Assembly (NCBI GenBank): GCA_041392665.1
Contig: JAWKLQ010000001.1
Coordinates: 186,001 to 250,000 of the forward strand
DNA: 64,000 bases
Source of the DNA: Flavilitoribacter sp020436695
GTDB taxonomy: Bacteria; Bacteroidota; Bacteroidia; Chitinophagales; Saprospiraceae
Reading direction: 5' to 3'
Under the pieces are notes generated by a model, which was not told where the DNA came from, did not search any database, and saw nothing but the letters and a program-made list of their open reading frames with translations. Shown here piece after piece: positions 41,827 through 50,779 of this stretch. Each line of letters starts with the position of its first letter. Within the stretch, counting starts at the first letter, position 1. The position numbers were made by a program, and so were the translations under genes.

Positions 41827-42300
41827 TTAGGCCACTTCGATGGTTCTGGTCAATTCAGCTTCCGGTTTTTCTTCTTTCGGTAATACAACCGTCAAAATAC
41901 CGTTGGCATATTTGGCGTCGATACCATCAACTTGCACGTTCTCGGGAAGTTGGAAACTGCGCTTGAAGCCGAAACGACCGAATTCTCTGCGACGATAAGT
42001 CACACCGCTCTCTACTTTGGTTTCACCTTCTTCTTCCTGCTTAACTTCAGCAGATACCGTTAAAACGTCTTTTTCCAGTTGAATATTGAAATCTGACTTT
42101 TCCCAGCCCGGGGCAACGAATTCCAATTGGAAGTCTTTTTCCGTTTCAAGGATATTTACTGCAGGTTGTACTTTACGGGTACTTTTTTCAAAATCGGCCA
42201 AAGGAAAATCCATACGGAAGAAATCATTAAATAAACGATCCATACCGTTGTTATATCCGGCTCTTTTTCTGTTGACTGGTTTCGCAGTTATAAGTGCCAT
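41827..42300 (-). CDS. Hsp20 / alpha-crystallin small heat shock protein
   Basis: A 157-residue ATP-independent chaperone. The alpha-crystallin domain runs from about residue 43 (VQPAVNILETEKDFQLEFVAPG) through EFGRFGFKRSFQLPENVQVDG to ANGILTVVLPKEE, the conserved A-x-x-x-G-x-L motif. The N-terminus (GMDRLFNDFF) fits the family. Its leader contains a TTTGAA triplet repeat. It should hold unfolding proteins in the cytoplasm. Confidence 0.95.
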   Translation of the reverse strand: MALITAKPVNRKRAGYNNGMDRLFNDFFRMDFPLADFEKSTRKVQPAVNILETEKDFQLEFVAPGWEKSDFNIQLEKDVLTVSAEVKQEEEGETKVESGVTYRRREFGRFGFKRSFQLPENVQVDGIDAKYANGILTVVLPKEEKPEAELTRTIEVA

Positions 42301-42622
42301 ATCAATTGTTTTTTGTTTTTTTGAATTTGAATTTGAATTTCACTCTTATTTAGTGCAACTGCTGTACCAATGCCGAAAAGCGGAAAAAACTGCATAAATC
42401 ATAAGACAACTTGACACACGAACACTTAAAAACATGACAAATCGACATTTGACCTGGTTTTCATTACTTCATTACCGGCCTGAGAAGAATAGCTATCTTT
42501 GAGCCGCCGCAGTCCGTAGGAACAGGACATACACACATCAAATATCATTCGCGTCCATTCCCAACTAGTTTAGCTTTCATTGAGTTATTATAAAAGTCAT
42601 CTAAACACAGTAGCATTCCTCC
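42301..42622. other. Shared upstream region of hsp20 and the symporter gene
   Basis: 322 bases without a gene between divergent genes. Contents: the hsp20 leader with TTGAAT repeated three times (42321-42340), and a TATCTTTG box (42494-42501) that matches the -7 consensus and reads toward the symporter. No clear heat-shock operator was found. Confidence 0.5.
42321..42340. repeat. TTGAAT triplet repeat in hsp20 leader
   Basis: Three copies of TTGAAT in a row, 40 bases upstream of the hsp20 ATG. Possible slippage site affecting promoter or leader spacing. Confidence 0.6.
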
Positions 42623-43546
42623 ATGAGTTTTGTCGACATTCTGATCAGTGGTATTTTGGCCTTTGTGATGTTTAGTGTAGGACTCTCCCTCACCTGGAGG
42701 AACTTTGTAGTGACCTTTGCCAGGCCAAGGGCATATCTGGGCGGTCTCTTCCTCCAGGTCATCATTTTACCGGTGCTGGCATTTACGATCGCCAGTCTGG
42801 CCGGACTCCCTCCGGCCTTTAAGGTTGGTATCATGATCCTGTCTACCTGCCCGGGTGGAACGACCTCAAATTTTGTGACCTATCTGTTGAATGCCAACAC
42901 CGCCCTTTCCATTTCGCTCACCGTTACCAACAGTTTTCTGGCGCTGGTGACCGTACCGCTTATTGTCAGCTTTTCGGTCGATCATTTCATGGGAGGCCAT
43001 ACCACGATCGAGTTACCGATTTACGATACGATTCGACAGATCATCACCATCATTCTCGTCCCCACATTTGCAGGTTTGCTCATCAGGCGTTTCTTACCTA
43101 CGCTGGCCATCAATACCCAACGACCTCTCAAGTGGATCACGGTAATCATGTTAGGTCTGTTGTTTATTATCAAGTTCTTCGCCGGAGAAGAACAGGGTGG
43201 TACCGGTATTACTCCAAGCGAGATCGGTCAGATCATCCCCTACTCTATTATCGGCAATACCGTTAATCTGCTGGCCGGATTCAGTATGGCGTCCCTGTTG
43301 AAACTACCTACCAATGATAAGGTGACTATGGGGGTAGAAGTAGGCATCCAGAACACTTCCCTGGCCTTTCTTATCGGCGGCACCCTGCTGGGCAATGAGG
43401 ATACGCTCAAGCCGGCACTCGTCTACGCCATGTTCACCTTCTTTACTGCGCTGGTCTACGGCCTGATCGTAAAACCGGAAGAATGGAAAGCGTTTAAGAA
43501 ATTGCTGATCTTCTGGAGGAAACGGCCCAAATTGAATGAACAGTAG
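42623..43546 (+). CDS. Bile acid:sodium symporter family transporter
   Basis: A 307-residue protein with nine to ten membrane helices. The SBF family core is visible in FVMFSVGLSLTWRNF, VGIMILSTCPGGTTSNFVTYLLNANTALSISLT and VGIQNTSLAFLIGGTLL. In relatives the last two stretches hold the crossing helices and sodium sites. Real substrates in bacteria are often organic acids or pantothenate-like compounds rather than bile acids. Monocistronic; a copy of the 132-bp element follows. Confidence 0.87.
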   Translation: MSFVDILISGILAFVMFSVGLSLTWRNFVVTFARPRAYLGGLFLQVIILPVLAFTIASLAGLPPAFKVGIMILSTCPGGTTSNFVTYLLNANTALSISLTVTNSFLALVTVPLIVSFSVDHFMGGHTTIELPIYDTIRQIITIILVPTFAGLLIRRFLPTLAINTQRPLKWITVIMLGLLFIIKFFAGEEQGGTGITPSEIGQIIPYSIIGNTVNLLAGFSMASLLKLPTNDKVTMGVEVGIQNTSLAFLIGGTLLGNEDTLKPALVYAMFTFFTALVYGLIVKPEEWKAFKKLLIFWRKRPKLNEQ

Positions 43547-43636
43547 TCTTTATAGTATATAAGAACGTCCTTGCCCAACTTCAATTTCAATTATTTCCAT
43601 ATTTACAACCGATTTATCCTAAATCATCCCTTATTT

Positions 43637-43768
43637 TAGTGACGGAGAAAAATAAATGAAACAAATTTAGGCTTTTAATATTTCGACAAGCCATTGGCTA
43701 TCAGAAGATGGCGTTCGAAATTTTCAAAACCTTGAGGAAAATTTGTTTCATTTATTTCCGTCAAACTA
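43637..43768 (-). mobile_element. 132-bp MITE-like hairpin element, copy 2 (inverted)
   Basis: The reverse complement of this segment aligns with 24204-24335 over its whole length with at most one-base gaps. Shared blocks include TAGTTTGACGGAAATAAATG, GGTTTTGAAAATTTCG, CAATGGCTT, CGAAATATTAAAA and TTCATTTATTTTT. Differences are often matched by compensating changes across the stem (AACCAA/TTGGTT in copy 1 and AAACAA/TTTGTTT in copy 2), which supports selection for the hairpin. It lies between the symporter and PaaG-like genes. Confidence 0.75.
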
Positions 43769-43802
43769 CTTAGCGAAAGCTTCATCAACAAAGTAAAATG
43801 CT

Positions 43803-44594
43803 ATGGCCCAACCAGAACATACAGCCGTTCTCTACCACACCGAAGGAGCAGTTGCCTTTATCACGCTCAACCGTCCGGAACGCTACAATGCCTTTAATGA
43901 TGATCTGCTGACCGGGTTAAACGCCGGGTTGGATCAGGCCGCAGCGGATGATCATATTCGCGTCATTATCATTTCGGGCGCGGGCCCCGGTTTTTCGGCC
44001 GGTGCGGATCTCGGTCTTTTTGCGGGCGTTACGCCCGAGCAGGGTCGCGACTACATTAAGACGCATTACCGGCCACTAATGAAAAAGATCTGTGATCTGC
44101 CGAAGCTCGTTATCGGTGCCATTCACGGTACGGCGGCGGGTGTGGGTTGTGCCCTGGCGCTGGCCTGCGATCTGCGAATTATGGCGGAGAGTGCCAGCTT
44201 CCGTTATGCTTTTATTAATATCGGTCTGGGACCGGATGGAGGTGCGGGCTGGTTCCTGGCCCGGGCAGTCGGTTACAGCCGGGCTATGGAGATCGCCTGC
44301 AGCGGTGATAAGATCCCTGCCAGCCAGTGTCTGGAATGGGGACTAACCAACCGCATCGCTCCTGATGAGGAGATCATGGATCGGGCACAGGTCTGGGCCA
44401 ATGCGCTGGCAGAAAAAGCGCCGATTGCCGTGGGCATCACCAAAGCAGGCCTGCAGTATTCACTGGAACATAGCCTGGAAGCAGCCATCGGCCATGAGGC
44501 AGACTTACAGGTACGGGCTTTTGCCAGTGATGATCTCAAAGAAGGAGTGCAAGCTTTTTTGGGAAAAAGGAAGGCCTTGTTTCAGGGCCGGTAA
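43803..44594 (+). CDS. Enoyl-CoA hydratase/isomerase family protein, PaaG-like
   Basis: A 263-residue crotonase-fold enzyme. Oxyanion-hole segments are SAGADLGLF (65-73) and IHGTAAGVGCALALACDLRI (108-126). The general acid/base is an aspartate, D145 in GLGPDGGAGW, as in PaaG (the epoxyphenylacetyl-CoA isomerase), instead of the hydratase glutamate. So isomerase activity on a CoA ester is more likely than simple hydration. No phenylacetate pathway neighbours are present, so the substrate is open. Confidence 0.85.
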   Translation: MAQPEHTAVLYHTEGAVAFITLNRPERYNAFNDDLLTGLNAGLDQAAADDHIRVIIISGAGPGFSAGADLGLFAGVTPEQGRDYIKTHYRPLMKKICDLPKLVIGAIHGTAAGVGCALALACDLRIMAESASFRYAFINIGLGPDGGAGWFLARAVGYSRAMEIACSGDKIPASQCLEWGLTNRIAPDEEIMDRAQVWANALAEKAPIAVGITKAGLQYSLEHSLEAAIGHEADLQVRAFASDDLKEGVQAFLGKRKALFQGR

Positions 44595-44672
44595 ACCGGA
44601 ATGAAACAACGGTACATCTCTTCCAGGCTGCAGCGCCTTAGGACTCAAAAGACCGTGTCAACATAGGATTAA

Positions 44673-45116
44673 TCACTTCCCCAATAGGTCAAAGTTATTG
44701 GCCTTGATCACCGACCGGTATTGCTGTTGAGTCAGATACATCGACTTGGGATGGTCCGGTCGACTGGAAAGATGAACATTCAATTTCCCGCTATAGCTGC
44801 GCGCTTTCGCTTCATCGGAGAAACGCCGAATAATAACTATAGGCTGCCAGCTGAATTCGGTACTTTCAAGATATATAGTTGAAGACATTAATTTCTGATC
44901 TCCATACTGTGCCGCATTGTAGCTATCTATGGTGTTTTTCATACCGGTCAGATCTATGCTTCCCGGCTGGTGTACTTTCTTTTCAAACGTAACCAGTACG
45001 TAGAAGGTATTTTCCGGGTCATTCGGATCACTTACAGAGGAGTTATGATCTACAGGAATAGCGATGAAACTGGCCAGCGTAAATGTAGTCAGAAAGAGTA
45101 TTTTCAGGGAAGTCAT
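44673..45116 (-). CDS. Small secreted protein, unknown
   Basis: A 147-residue protein with a signal peptide (MTSLKILFLTTFTLASFIA). A compact alpha/beta domain follows (NTFYVLVTFEKKVHQPGSID, WQPIVIIRRFSDEAKARSYSGKL, YLTQQQYRSVIKANNFDLLGK). The end resembles the ferredoxin-like domain seen at the C-terminus of many Bacteroidota TPR/coiled-coil proteins, where 'ISQQNYR.LLKEK....Y..F' is common (tentative). Function unknown. Confidence 0.65.
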   Translation of the reverse strand: MTSLKILFLTTFTLASFIAIPVDHNSSVSDPNDPENTFYVLVTFEKKVHQPGSIDLTGMKNTIDSYNAAQYGDQKLMSSTIYLESTEFSWQPIVIIRRFSDEAKARSYSGKLNVHLSSRPDHPKSMYLTQQQYRSVIKANNFDLLGK

Positions 45117-45213
45117 ATACCAAAGGTTTACTAAGATAACCAGGATAGCCCACTCTTAATTTTAGATATCTGGATTTTTAACAGAAGCGCTCTCATTCCT
45201 AGACTTAAAATGA

Positions 45214-47763
45214 TCATCTTCCTGCTCCAAATTGTTTCACCAACCCACCGATCAAAGCCAAGGCATTCTGAACTATCGCCTCGTTCTCCACTGGGATATG
45301 GAGGTAAGTCTGCCCGCTTTGTTCATCCTTTTTCACAATGGAACTAACCAGTTCTTTAGTTTTCTTTTCATCGCTCAGGGTTTGGGTCAGGGCACTGAAG
45401 AAACTGGCTCCCATTTGTACCAGTTCTGCCGCTTGGGGAGTGGCCGGCGGTGAACTTTGCTTCCGGGCAGCAGGCTTCTCTTCTTGATGAGAGGCCGGCT
45501 CTTCGGGCGTAGTATCGTCCCACTCTTCTGAAGCTTCGGTATCACCGTCCATATCTGGTTGTTCGAGCAGCGGTTCTTCTTCCCCGACGGCGGCACCGGG
45601 TACATCTTCTTCCAGGTCGCTGTCGGCTGTTACGGTATCTGGAACCTGACTTTCCACCTTTTGCGTGATGCGATCCACATTTTCCATAAACTCCTTGAAG
45701 CGCTCGCCTCCCATAAAGATGAAGTCTTCCCCATCGTCCAGTACACCTGCGGCCACATTGGCCTTGAAAGTCAGCTTGTCGAGCATTTGCTCTTCGATGG
45801 TACCCCGGGAAATAAAATTGATCACACTCACCTGGCCCTCCTGCCCCATTCGATGCACCCGGGCGATGCGCTGTTCCAGCACGGCAGGATTCCAGGGGAG
45901 GTCCAGATTGATGACGATGGAACCGGATTGCAGATTCAGGCCTACCCCACCGGCATCGGTTGATAGGAAGACGACGCATTCCGGGTCATTTTTGAATCGA
46001 TCGAGTAAAGCACCCCGCTCGGAGCTGGGTACCGATCCGTTCAAATGAGCGAAAGCAATGCCTCTTTCCTCCAGTTCTTCGGCCACAATGCCCGTCATCC
46101 GCTGCCACTGGCTAAAAATAACCACTTTGGTGCCTTCTTCACTCAGCACTTCCTCCAGGATGCAGAGCAGTTCCAGGATCTTTGTATCGTGCCGGGTCTG
46201 CTGGTCGACGATGTACGTACTGTCGCACACCATACGCATAAGATTGAGGTTGATCATCAGCCGTTGCCGGTCTTTTTCCCGCAGGAAACCGTAACGGCGC
46301 CATTTGGCCACCAGCCGGGCCACCGCATCACTGTATTCGCTATGGTATTCCTGCTGAGCTTCCGTCATAGGTACGAACAGATTTTTGTCGATCCGGCCAG
46401 GTAGTTGTTTCAACACCTCCCGTTTCAATCTCCGGATCATCACCGATGCCAGTTTTTCCTTGATCTCGGATAATCCCCGGTAGCCGACTACCTGGCCGGT
46501 TTCCGTTTTCACCTGGTGGCGGTCAAGAAAAAGGAAGACCGGCCCCAGCAGGTAATTGTCTACGTACTGGACGATGGAATACAGTTCCTCCAGTTTATTT
46601 TCCAGCGGGGTCCCCGTCAGTACCAATGCGTAATTGGTGCGGATCTGCTTGATCGTCCGGGAGATCTTGGTGTTCCAGTTTTTGATGCGCTGAGCCTCGT
46701 CGAGAATGATCAGGTCCGGATCCATATTCTGGATCTCGGTCAGATCGTAAGTGGCGATGCTGTAGGAAATGATCTGATAGAAACTATGGTCTTTATATTG
46801 ATCCTTTCGCTTGTGTTTCGGTCCCTCTATCACCTGCACGCTGCTGTCCGTAAATTTCTCTATTTCTGTTTGCCACTGGTATTTGAGCGAAGTGGGGCAG
46901 ACGATCAGTACCCGCTGCACGCCGAATTCCCGGCGCAGCAATTCGGCAGCACCGATGGCCTGTACGGTTGTCCCAAGACCCATCTCATCGGCGATCAGAC
47001 AACGACCGGCAGCACCGGCAAATAATATACCCTCCTGCTGATAGGGATACAGTTTTACTTTGAGCAATTCGGCAAAATACTGCTCCCGCCGGGCAGCAAT
47101 TTCGGCCATGCGTTGCCGGCGGTGTACTTCTTCTCTTTTCTCCAGGATAAAATCCAGGGCGTCGGGATAGCAGCGAAAATCTTCGGCCAGTTGGCGCGCC
47201 TGCTCCAGAAAGTGCTCGATGCGGGCAAATGCCTCAGGCTGGAGTACCATCTCCTCGTCAAAGTAACCTTTAGCCAGTTGACTAAGTGCTTCTTGCTGGT
47301 GGGAACCGATCCGCAGCTTGATCAACCTTTCTTCTCCATATTCCAGATAAACGGAGGAATGTTCGGGAGCGTAGGTCTCCTTGAAATACTTGCGCATACC
47401 CCGGGTATGCCAAAGCTTGTGGATGACCGCTTCGATGTGTTTACAGATGCCTAAGGTATTGGATTTAAAGTCCGGACAGGAACAGAAATTATTGCCGATC
47501 TCCTTACTACGCAGAGCTACTTTATAGAAGGTGCCTACTTCGGGATTGCCCACTTTAAAGTTAGACCAGACCGGATGGCTCCCCATATTTTCGATGCTGA
47601 AGGACTGGCTTTCTCCGTATTGGCGACGTAAACCTATCTGCCAGGCCCGCATATCCATCTCTTCGGGCCGGCGGTGGTAGGAAACCCTTTTGACCTTCGG
47701 TTTTTTGCTTTTTTTCCGGCTATTGGAGGTGTTTTTTGTTTTTTCCCGCTTTTCTTTTCCCAT
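45214..47763 (-). CDS. SWIM zinc finger - SNF2-type helicase with altered Walker A
   Basis: An 849-residue protein. Basic N-terminus; SWIM zinc finger (C94, C96, C107, H109: CSCPDF...GICKHI); helical linker; SNF2 ATPase with DEMGLGTTVQAIG (259-271), VCPTSLKYQW, DEAQRIKNW, LTGTPLENKLEELYSI, LSTDAGGVGLNLQ and QRIARVHRMGQEGQV; then an acidic C-terminal tail of about 120 residues. The Walker A lysine is replaced by threonine (T265; codon ACA at 46971-46969 on the minus strand) in an otherwise textbook enzyme. SNF2 proteins remodel or translocate on DNA, and SWIM domains bind nucleic acid or protein. Confidence 0.9.
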   Translation of the reverse strand: MGKEKREKTKNTSNSRKKSKKPKVKRVSYHRRPEEMDMRAWQIGLRRQYGESQSFSIENMGSHPVWSNFKVGNPEVGTFYKVALRSKEIGNNFCSCPDFKSNTLGICKHIEAVIHKLWHTRGMRKYFKETYAPEHSSVYLEYGEERLIKLRIGSHQQEALSQLAKGYFDEEMVLQPEAFARIEHFLEQARQLAEDFRCYPDALDFILEKREEVHRRQRMAEIAARREQYFAELLKVKLYPYQQEGILFAGAAGRCLIADEMGLGTTVQAIGAAELLRREFGVQRVLIVCPTSLKYQWQTEIEKFTDSSVQVIEGPKHKRKDQYKDHSFYQIISYSIATYDLTEIQNMDPDLIILDEAQRIKNWNTKISRTIKQIRTNYALVLTGTPLENKLEELYSIVQYVDNYLLGPVFLFLDRHQVKTETGQVVGYRGLSEIKEKLASVMIRRLKREVLKQLPGRIDKNLFVPMTEAQQEYHSEYSDAVARLVAKWRRYGFLREKDRQRLMINLNLMRMVCDSTYIVDQQTRHDTKILELLCILEEVLSEEGTKVVIFSQWQRMTGIVAEELEERGIAFAHLNGSVPSSERGALLDRFKNDPECVVFLSTDAGGVGLNLQSGSIVINLDLPWNPAVLEQRIARVHRMGQEGQVSVINFISRGTIEEQMLDKLTFKANVAAGVLDDGEDFIFMGGERFKEFMENVDRITQKVESQVPDTVTADSDLEEDVPGAAVGEEEPLLEQPDMDGDTEASEEWDDTTPEEPASHQEEKPAARKQSSPPATPQAAELVQMGASFFSALTQTLSDEKKTKELVSSIVKKDEQSGQTYLHIPVENEAIVQNALALIGGLVKQFGAGR

Positions 47764-47968
47764 GACAGCAATTTGATGGTTGAGGTAACGAAAATACAGG
47801 AATTTCTAGCGGATGTTTTCCAATTCGGTAGATTTTTTCCAGAACCGGATCATTAACTATACCAGTAGAGTTGTGCCCCTGCTTACACCAGGCATTAATG
47901 AAAAGCCCCCTCCGAAGTTCTCTATTCTTATGAAAATTCGGTATGAAATAGTGTGTTCCTAAAACCTG

Positions 47969-48607
47969 TTACTCTATCTTATAGCGATATATCTTTTCAA
48001 GTCCCTGGTTGGAATTCAACGTGATATTCAGGTCTTTAAGCAGACCATCCTTTAAACTATATACCCAACCGTGGATATAAGGGTACTCACCTTGTCCCCA
48101 TTCTTCCTGGATGAAAGATATCTTAGCTAGATTGCCAACCTGTTCCTGTATATTCAATTCTACATACCGGTCAAATCGCTGCTCTTCATTTTTTATGGCG
48201 TTTAGTTCTTCCTCGTGTAAACGGTACACGTCCTTTATATGCATCAGCCAGTTGTCGAGAAAACCAAAATTTTCATTACTCATCGCAGCCTTCACGCCAC
48301 CGCAACCATAGTGCCCGCAAACGATGATGTGTTTTACCTTCAATACTTTGACGGCATAGTTCACCACACTTAATAGATTTGAATCGGTATGCACGACCAT
48401 ATTGGCAATATTCCGTTGCACGAAAATGGAACCGGGCAGGGCATTGGTGATCTCAGTAGCCGGAACGCGGCTATCTGCACATCCAATCCAAAGGAATTTA
48501 GGAGATTGACCTTTTGATAGTTTTTCAAAAAAATCAGGCGTGTGCCTAAGTGTATTATTAACCCAGGCGATATTGCCTTCCAGTAAACCTTTGATCGTTT
48601 CTGCCAT
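47969..48607 (-). CDS. can: Beta-class carbonic anhydrase
   Basis: A 212-residue enzyme interconverting CO2 and bicarbonate. The zinc ligands are C43, H99 and C102 (WIGCADSRV and CGHYGCGGVKAA), and the D45-R47 dyad is in place. PGSIFVQRNIANMV is also conserved. It lacks a signal, so it is cytoplasmic. It has a consensus promoter and is divergent from an XRE regulator and SulP transporter gene pair, pointing to bicarbonate handling. Confidence 0.95.
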   Translation of the reverse strand: MAETIKGLLEGNIAWVNNTLRHTPDFFEKLSKGQSPKFLWIGCADSRVPATEITNALPGSIFVQRNIANMVVHTDSNLLSVVNYAVKVLKVKHIIVCGHYGCGGVKAAMSNENFGFLDNWLMHIKDVYRLHEEELNAIKNEEQRFDRYVELNIQEQVGNLAKISFIQEEWGQGEYPYIHGWVYSLKDGLLKDLNITLNSNQGLEKIYRYKIE

Positions 48608-48645
48608 ATTACCAATTGTTTGTTAGGTTGCTATTTAATGAAGTC

Positions 48646-48676
48646 CAAAAATAAGTTTTCCGAAACTTCGGGCAAA
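48646..48676 (-). promoter_or_regulatory. Consensus promoter of the carbonic anhydrase gene
   Basis: On the minus strand TTTG (48673-48676), 19 bases, TATTTTTG (48646-48653). Both boxes match the Bacteroidota consensus exactly. About 40 bases upstream of the ATG. Confidence 0.68.
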
Positions 48677-48721
48677 GTTTTCTGCCATATTATCGACGAA
48701 ATTATTACTTCAAAATTGATG

Positions 48722-48739
48722 TATAATACATTATATTTG
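48722..48739 (+). promoter_or_regulatory. Dyad TATAAT-AC-ATTATA overlapping a -7 box
   Basis: A perfect 6-2-6 dyad (48722-48735) overlaps TATATTTG (48732-48739), which fits the -7 consensus for the XRE/SulP transcript. It is a good candidate operator for the XRE regulator, which would then control its own unit and perhaps the divergent carbonic anhydrase. Confidence 0.45.
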
Positions 48740-48778
48740 CATCCTCAAACATTCTTTTACAAATCTAGGGATTGAATT

Positions 48779-49039
48779 ATGATAACCTCTTCGCAACTGC
48801 GCGCCGCCCGTGCATTATTAGGCTGGGATCAAAAGCAATTGGCCGAGTTTTCCGGCCTTTCGCTTCCAACCATCCAGCGCATGGAAAGTAGCGATGATCT
48901 GATACGTGGCAATATTGACTCCCTGACAAAAATACTCAGCGCGCTGGAGGAAGCCGGTGTGGAACTTATCGGTGAATCGGCTACCAGCATTGGACAGGGT
49001 CGCGGAGTTCGTTTCATCAATAAAAGCGAAACGCCTTAA
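48779..49039 (+). CDS. XRE-type helix-turn-helix regulator
   Basis: An 86-residue DNA-binding protein with a single HTH (QLRAARALLGWDQKQLAEFSGLSLPTIQRME), then a helical part and a short tail (RGVRFINKSE). It ends one base before the ATG of the SulP gene, so the two are translationally linked. XRE-SulP pairs of this build are found in other phyla too (recollection). The likely role is control of the adjoining transporter. Confidence 0.88.
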   Translation: MITSSQLRAARALLGWDQKQLAEFSGLSLPTIQRMESSDDLIRGNIDSLTKILSALEEAGVELIGESATSIGQGRGVRFINKSETP

Positions 49040-49040
49040 C

Positions 49041-50735
49041 ATGCTTCCTGTACATTTCACCCCAAAACTCTTCTCACTCCTTCGCCAGGGCTATAGTCTG
49101 GAAACGTTCAGATCAGATGTTATGGCGGGGCTAACTGTGGCCATTATTGCACTGCCTTTATCGATGGCTTTGGGAATTGCCAGCGGCGCATCGCCGGATA
49201 AAGGGCTGGTCACCGCCGTCATTGCCGGATTTCTGATCTCTTTTCTCGGCGGATCACGGGTTCAAATCGGTGGTCCGACCGGCGCTTTTATTGTCGTTGT
49301 TTTCAATGTCATTGCCAGGTACGGCTATGACGGATTGCTGCTGGCTACCTTGCTGGCCGGGATCATTCTGATCATTGCCGGTTATGCCCGGTTTGGGCGG
49401 GTTGTAAAATATATCCCCTACCCTGTCGTCACCGGCTTTACGGCCGGAATTGCCGTAATCATTGCCTCCTCTCAGATCAAGGACTTTTTAGGGCTGGATA
49501 TTTCAGTGGTTCCCGCCGAGTTTATCGCCAAATGGCAAACCTATTTTTCACATTTGGATAGCTTCAGTTTAACGACTTTCACGGTCGGTTTTTGTGCGTT
49601 GCTCACGATTATCCTGCTAAAACGATATGCCCCGAAATTACCGGCTTATCTGATCGCCGTAACACTGGCCGCCATTGGTGTTTTCGCGCTTCAGTTGCCG
49701 GTTGCGACCATTGGCTCGCGTTTTCCCGATCTGCCGTCCGGGCTGCCTATGCCGCATCTGATAGCCTGGGATTTTGAAAAATTGACAGCAATTGTCCCTT
49801 CCGCCTTTACCATTGCGTTCCTGGCAGGCATAGAATCCCTGCTTTCTGCGGTAGTGGCCGATGGCATGATGGGGTCCAGACATCGCTCAGATCAGGAATT
49901 GGTCGGTCAGGGTATTGCCAACATCGCTTCTGCATTCTTCGGAGGGATGCCCGCCACCGGAGCAATTGCACGCACCGCAACGAACCTGAAATCCGGAGGA
50001 AAAACACCAATAGCGGGTATGTTTCACGCCATTTTCATTTTGCTCTTCATCCTGTTTGCCGGGGATGCGATGGCTTTTGTCCCGCTTGCCGCCCTGTCGG
50101 CCATTTTGTTTGTCGTAGCATGGAATATGAGCGAATTTCAGCACTTCATCCATATTATAGGGCTATCGAAAAGTGACCGCACAGTAATGCTACTGACCTT
50201 TGCACTGACCATTCTGGTTGATTTAACGGTGGCTATCGGTGTTGGCGTCACCCTGGCTTCTCTTTTGTTTATGCGGGAGATGAGCAAGACGGTTACCCTG
50301 CGCTCTCAGGGGCGGCATATTCGCGATGTCTCCGGCGATATAGAAGAAGATGAAGATCAGCGGGAATTTTTGCCGGTTGGGGTGGAAGTTTTCCGTATTA
50401 CCGGCCCGATCTTTTTCGGAGTTACCGGAACGATGCTGGATACCCTGCAAGCTATGGGGAGCACTCCTACCATATTGATAATCCGGATGAAACATGTACC
50501 CTATATGGATGTTGCCGGACTTAACGCCATCAAAAACCTGATCAAAGAATGCCATCTAAAAAAGACCGTGATCATTTTTAGCGGCCTGCAACAGCAACCC
50601 GCAGAGCTATTTGATAAGGCCGGAATAAAGGACAATCATACTGATCTGCAGCTCTCGCCAAGTTATGAAGATGCCATAGTGCTGGCCCATCAGTTGGTAG
50701 GACAAATCAAGACTACAACTGAAAACTCTCTGTAA
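49041..50735 (+). CDS. SulP-family anion transporter with STAS domain (copy 2), likely bicarbonate-related
   Basis: From the ATG at 49041 (LPVHFTPKLFSLLRQGY) the protein is 564 residues. It has the SulP opening MAGLTVAIIALPLSMALGIASG, GGSRVQIGGPTGAFIVVV and ATGAIARTATNLKSGGKTPI. A C-terminal STAS domain has EVFRITGPIFFGVTG and RMKHVPYMDVAGLNAIKNL. In place of the phosphorylatable serine seen in copy 1 the STAS has D-V-A-G, so regulation may differ. BicA-type SulP proteins import bicarbonate with sodium; carbonic anhydrase next door favours that (inference). The longer in-frame start at 48957 would overlap the XRE gene. Confidence 0.9.
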   Translation: MLPVHFTPKLFSLLRQGYSLETFRSDVMAGLTVAIIALPLSMALGIASGASPDKGLVTAVIAGFLISFLGGSRVQIGGPTGAFIVVVFNVIARYGYDGLLLATLLAGIILIIAGYARFGRVVKYIPYPVVTGFTAGIAVIIASSQIKDFLGLDISVVPAEFIAKWQTYFSHLDSFSLTTFTVGFCALLTIILLKRYAPKLPAYLIAVTLAAIGVFALQLPVATIGSRFPDLPSGLPMPHLIAWDFEKLTAIVPSAFTIAFLAGIESLLSAVVADGMMGSRHRSDQELVGQGIANIASAFFGGMPATGAIARTATNLKSGGKTPIAGMFHAIFILLFILFAGDAMAFVPLAALSAILFVVAWNMSEFQHFIHIIGLSKSDRTVMLLTFALTILVDLTVAIGVGVTLASLLFMREMSKTVTLRSQGRHIRDVSGDIEEDEDQREFLPVGVEVFRITGPIFFGVTGTMLDTLQAMGSTPTILIIRMKHVPYMDVAGLNAIKNLIKECHLKKTVIIFSGLQQQPAELFDKAGIKDNHTDLQLSPSYEDAIVLAHQLVGQIKTTTENSL

Positions 50736-50779
50736 GATCATTCAACAGGATATCATTTCCCTTAAGAAAATCAGGATCA

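Noticed and set aside
45542..45979. Minus-strand frame of 145 codons inside the SNF2 gene
   Set aside because: Out-of-frame overlap with a well-supported helicase; arginine- and glycine-rich composition is typical of a frame shadow.
48957..49040. Longer start for the second SulP gene
   Set aside because: It would overlap the XRE gene out of frame and add residues with no membrane or family features; the ATG at 49041 fits.
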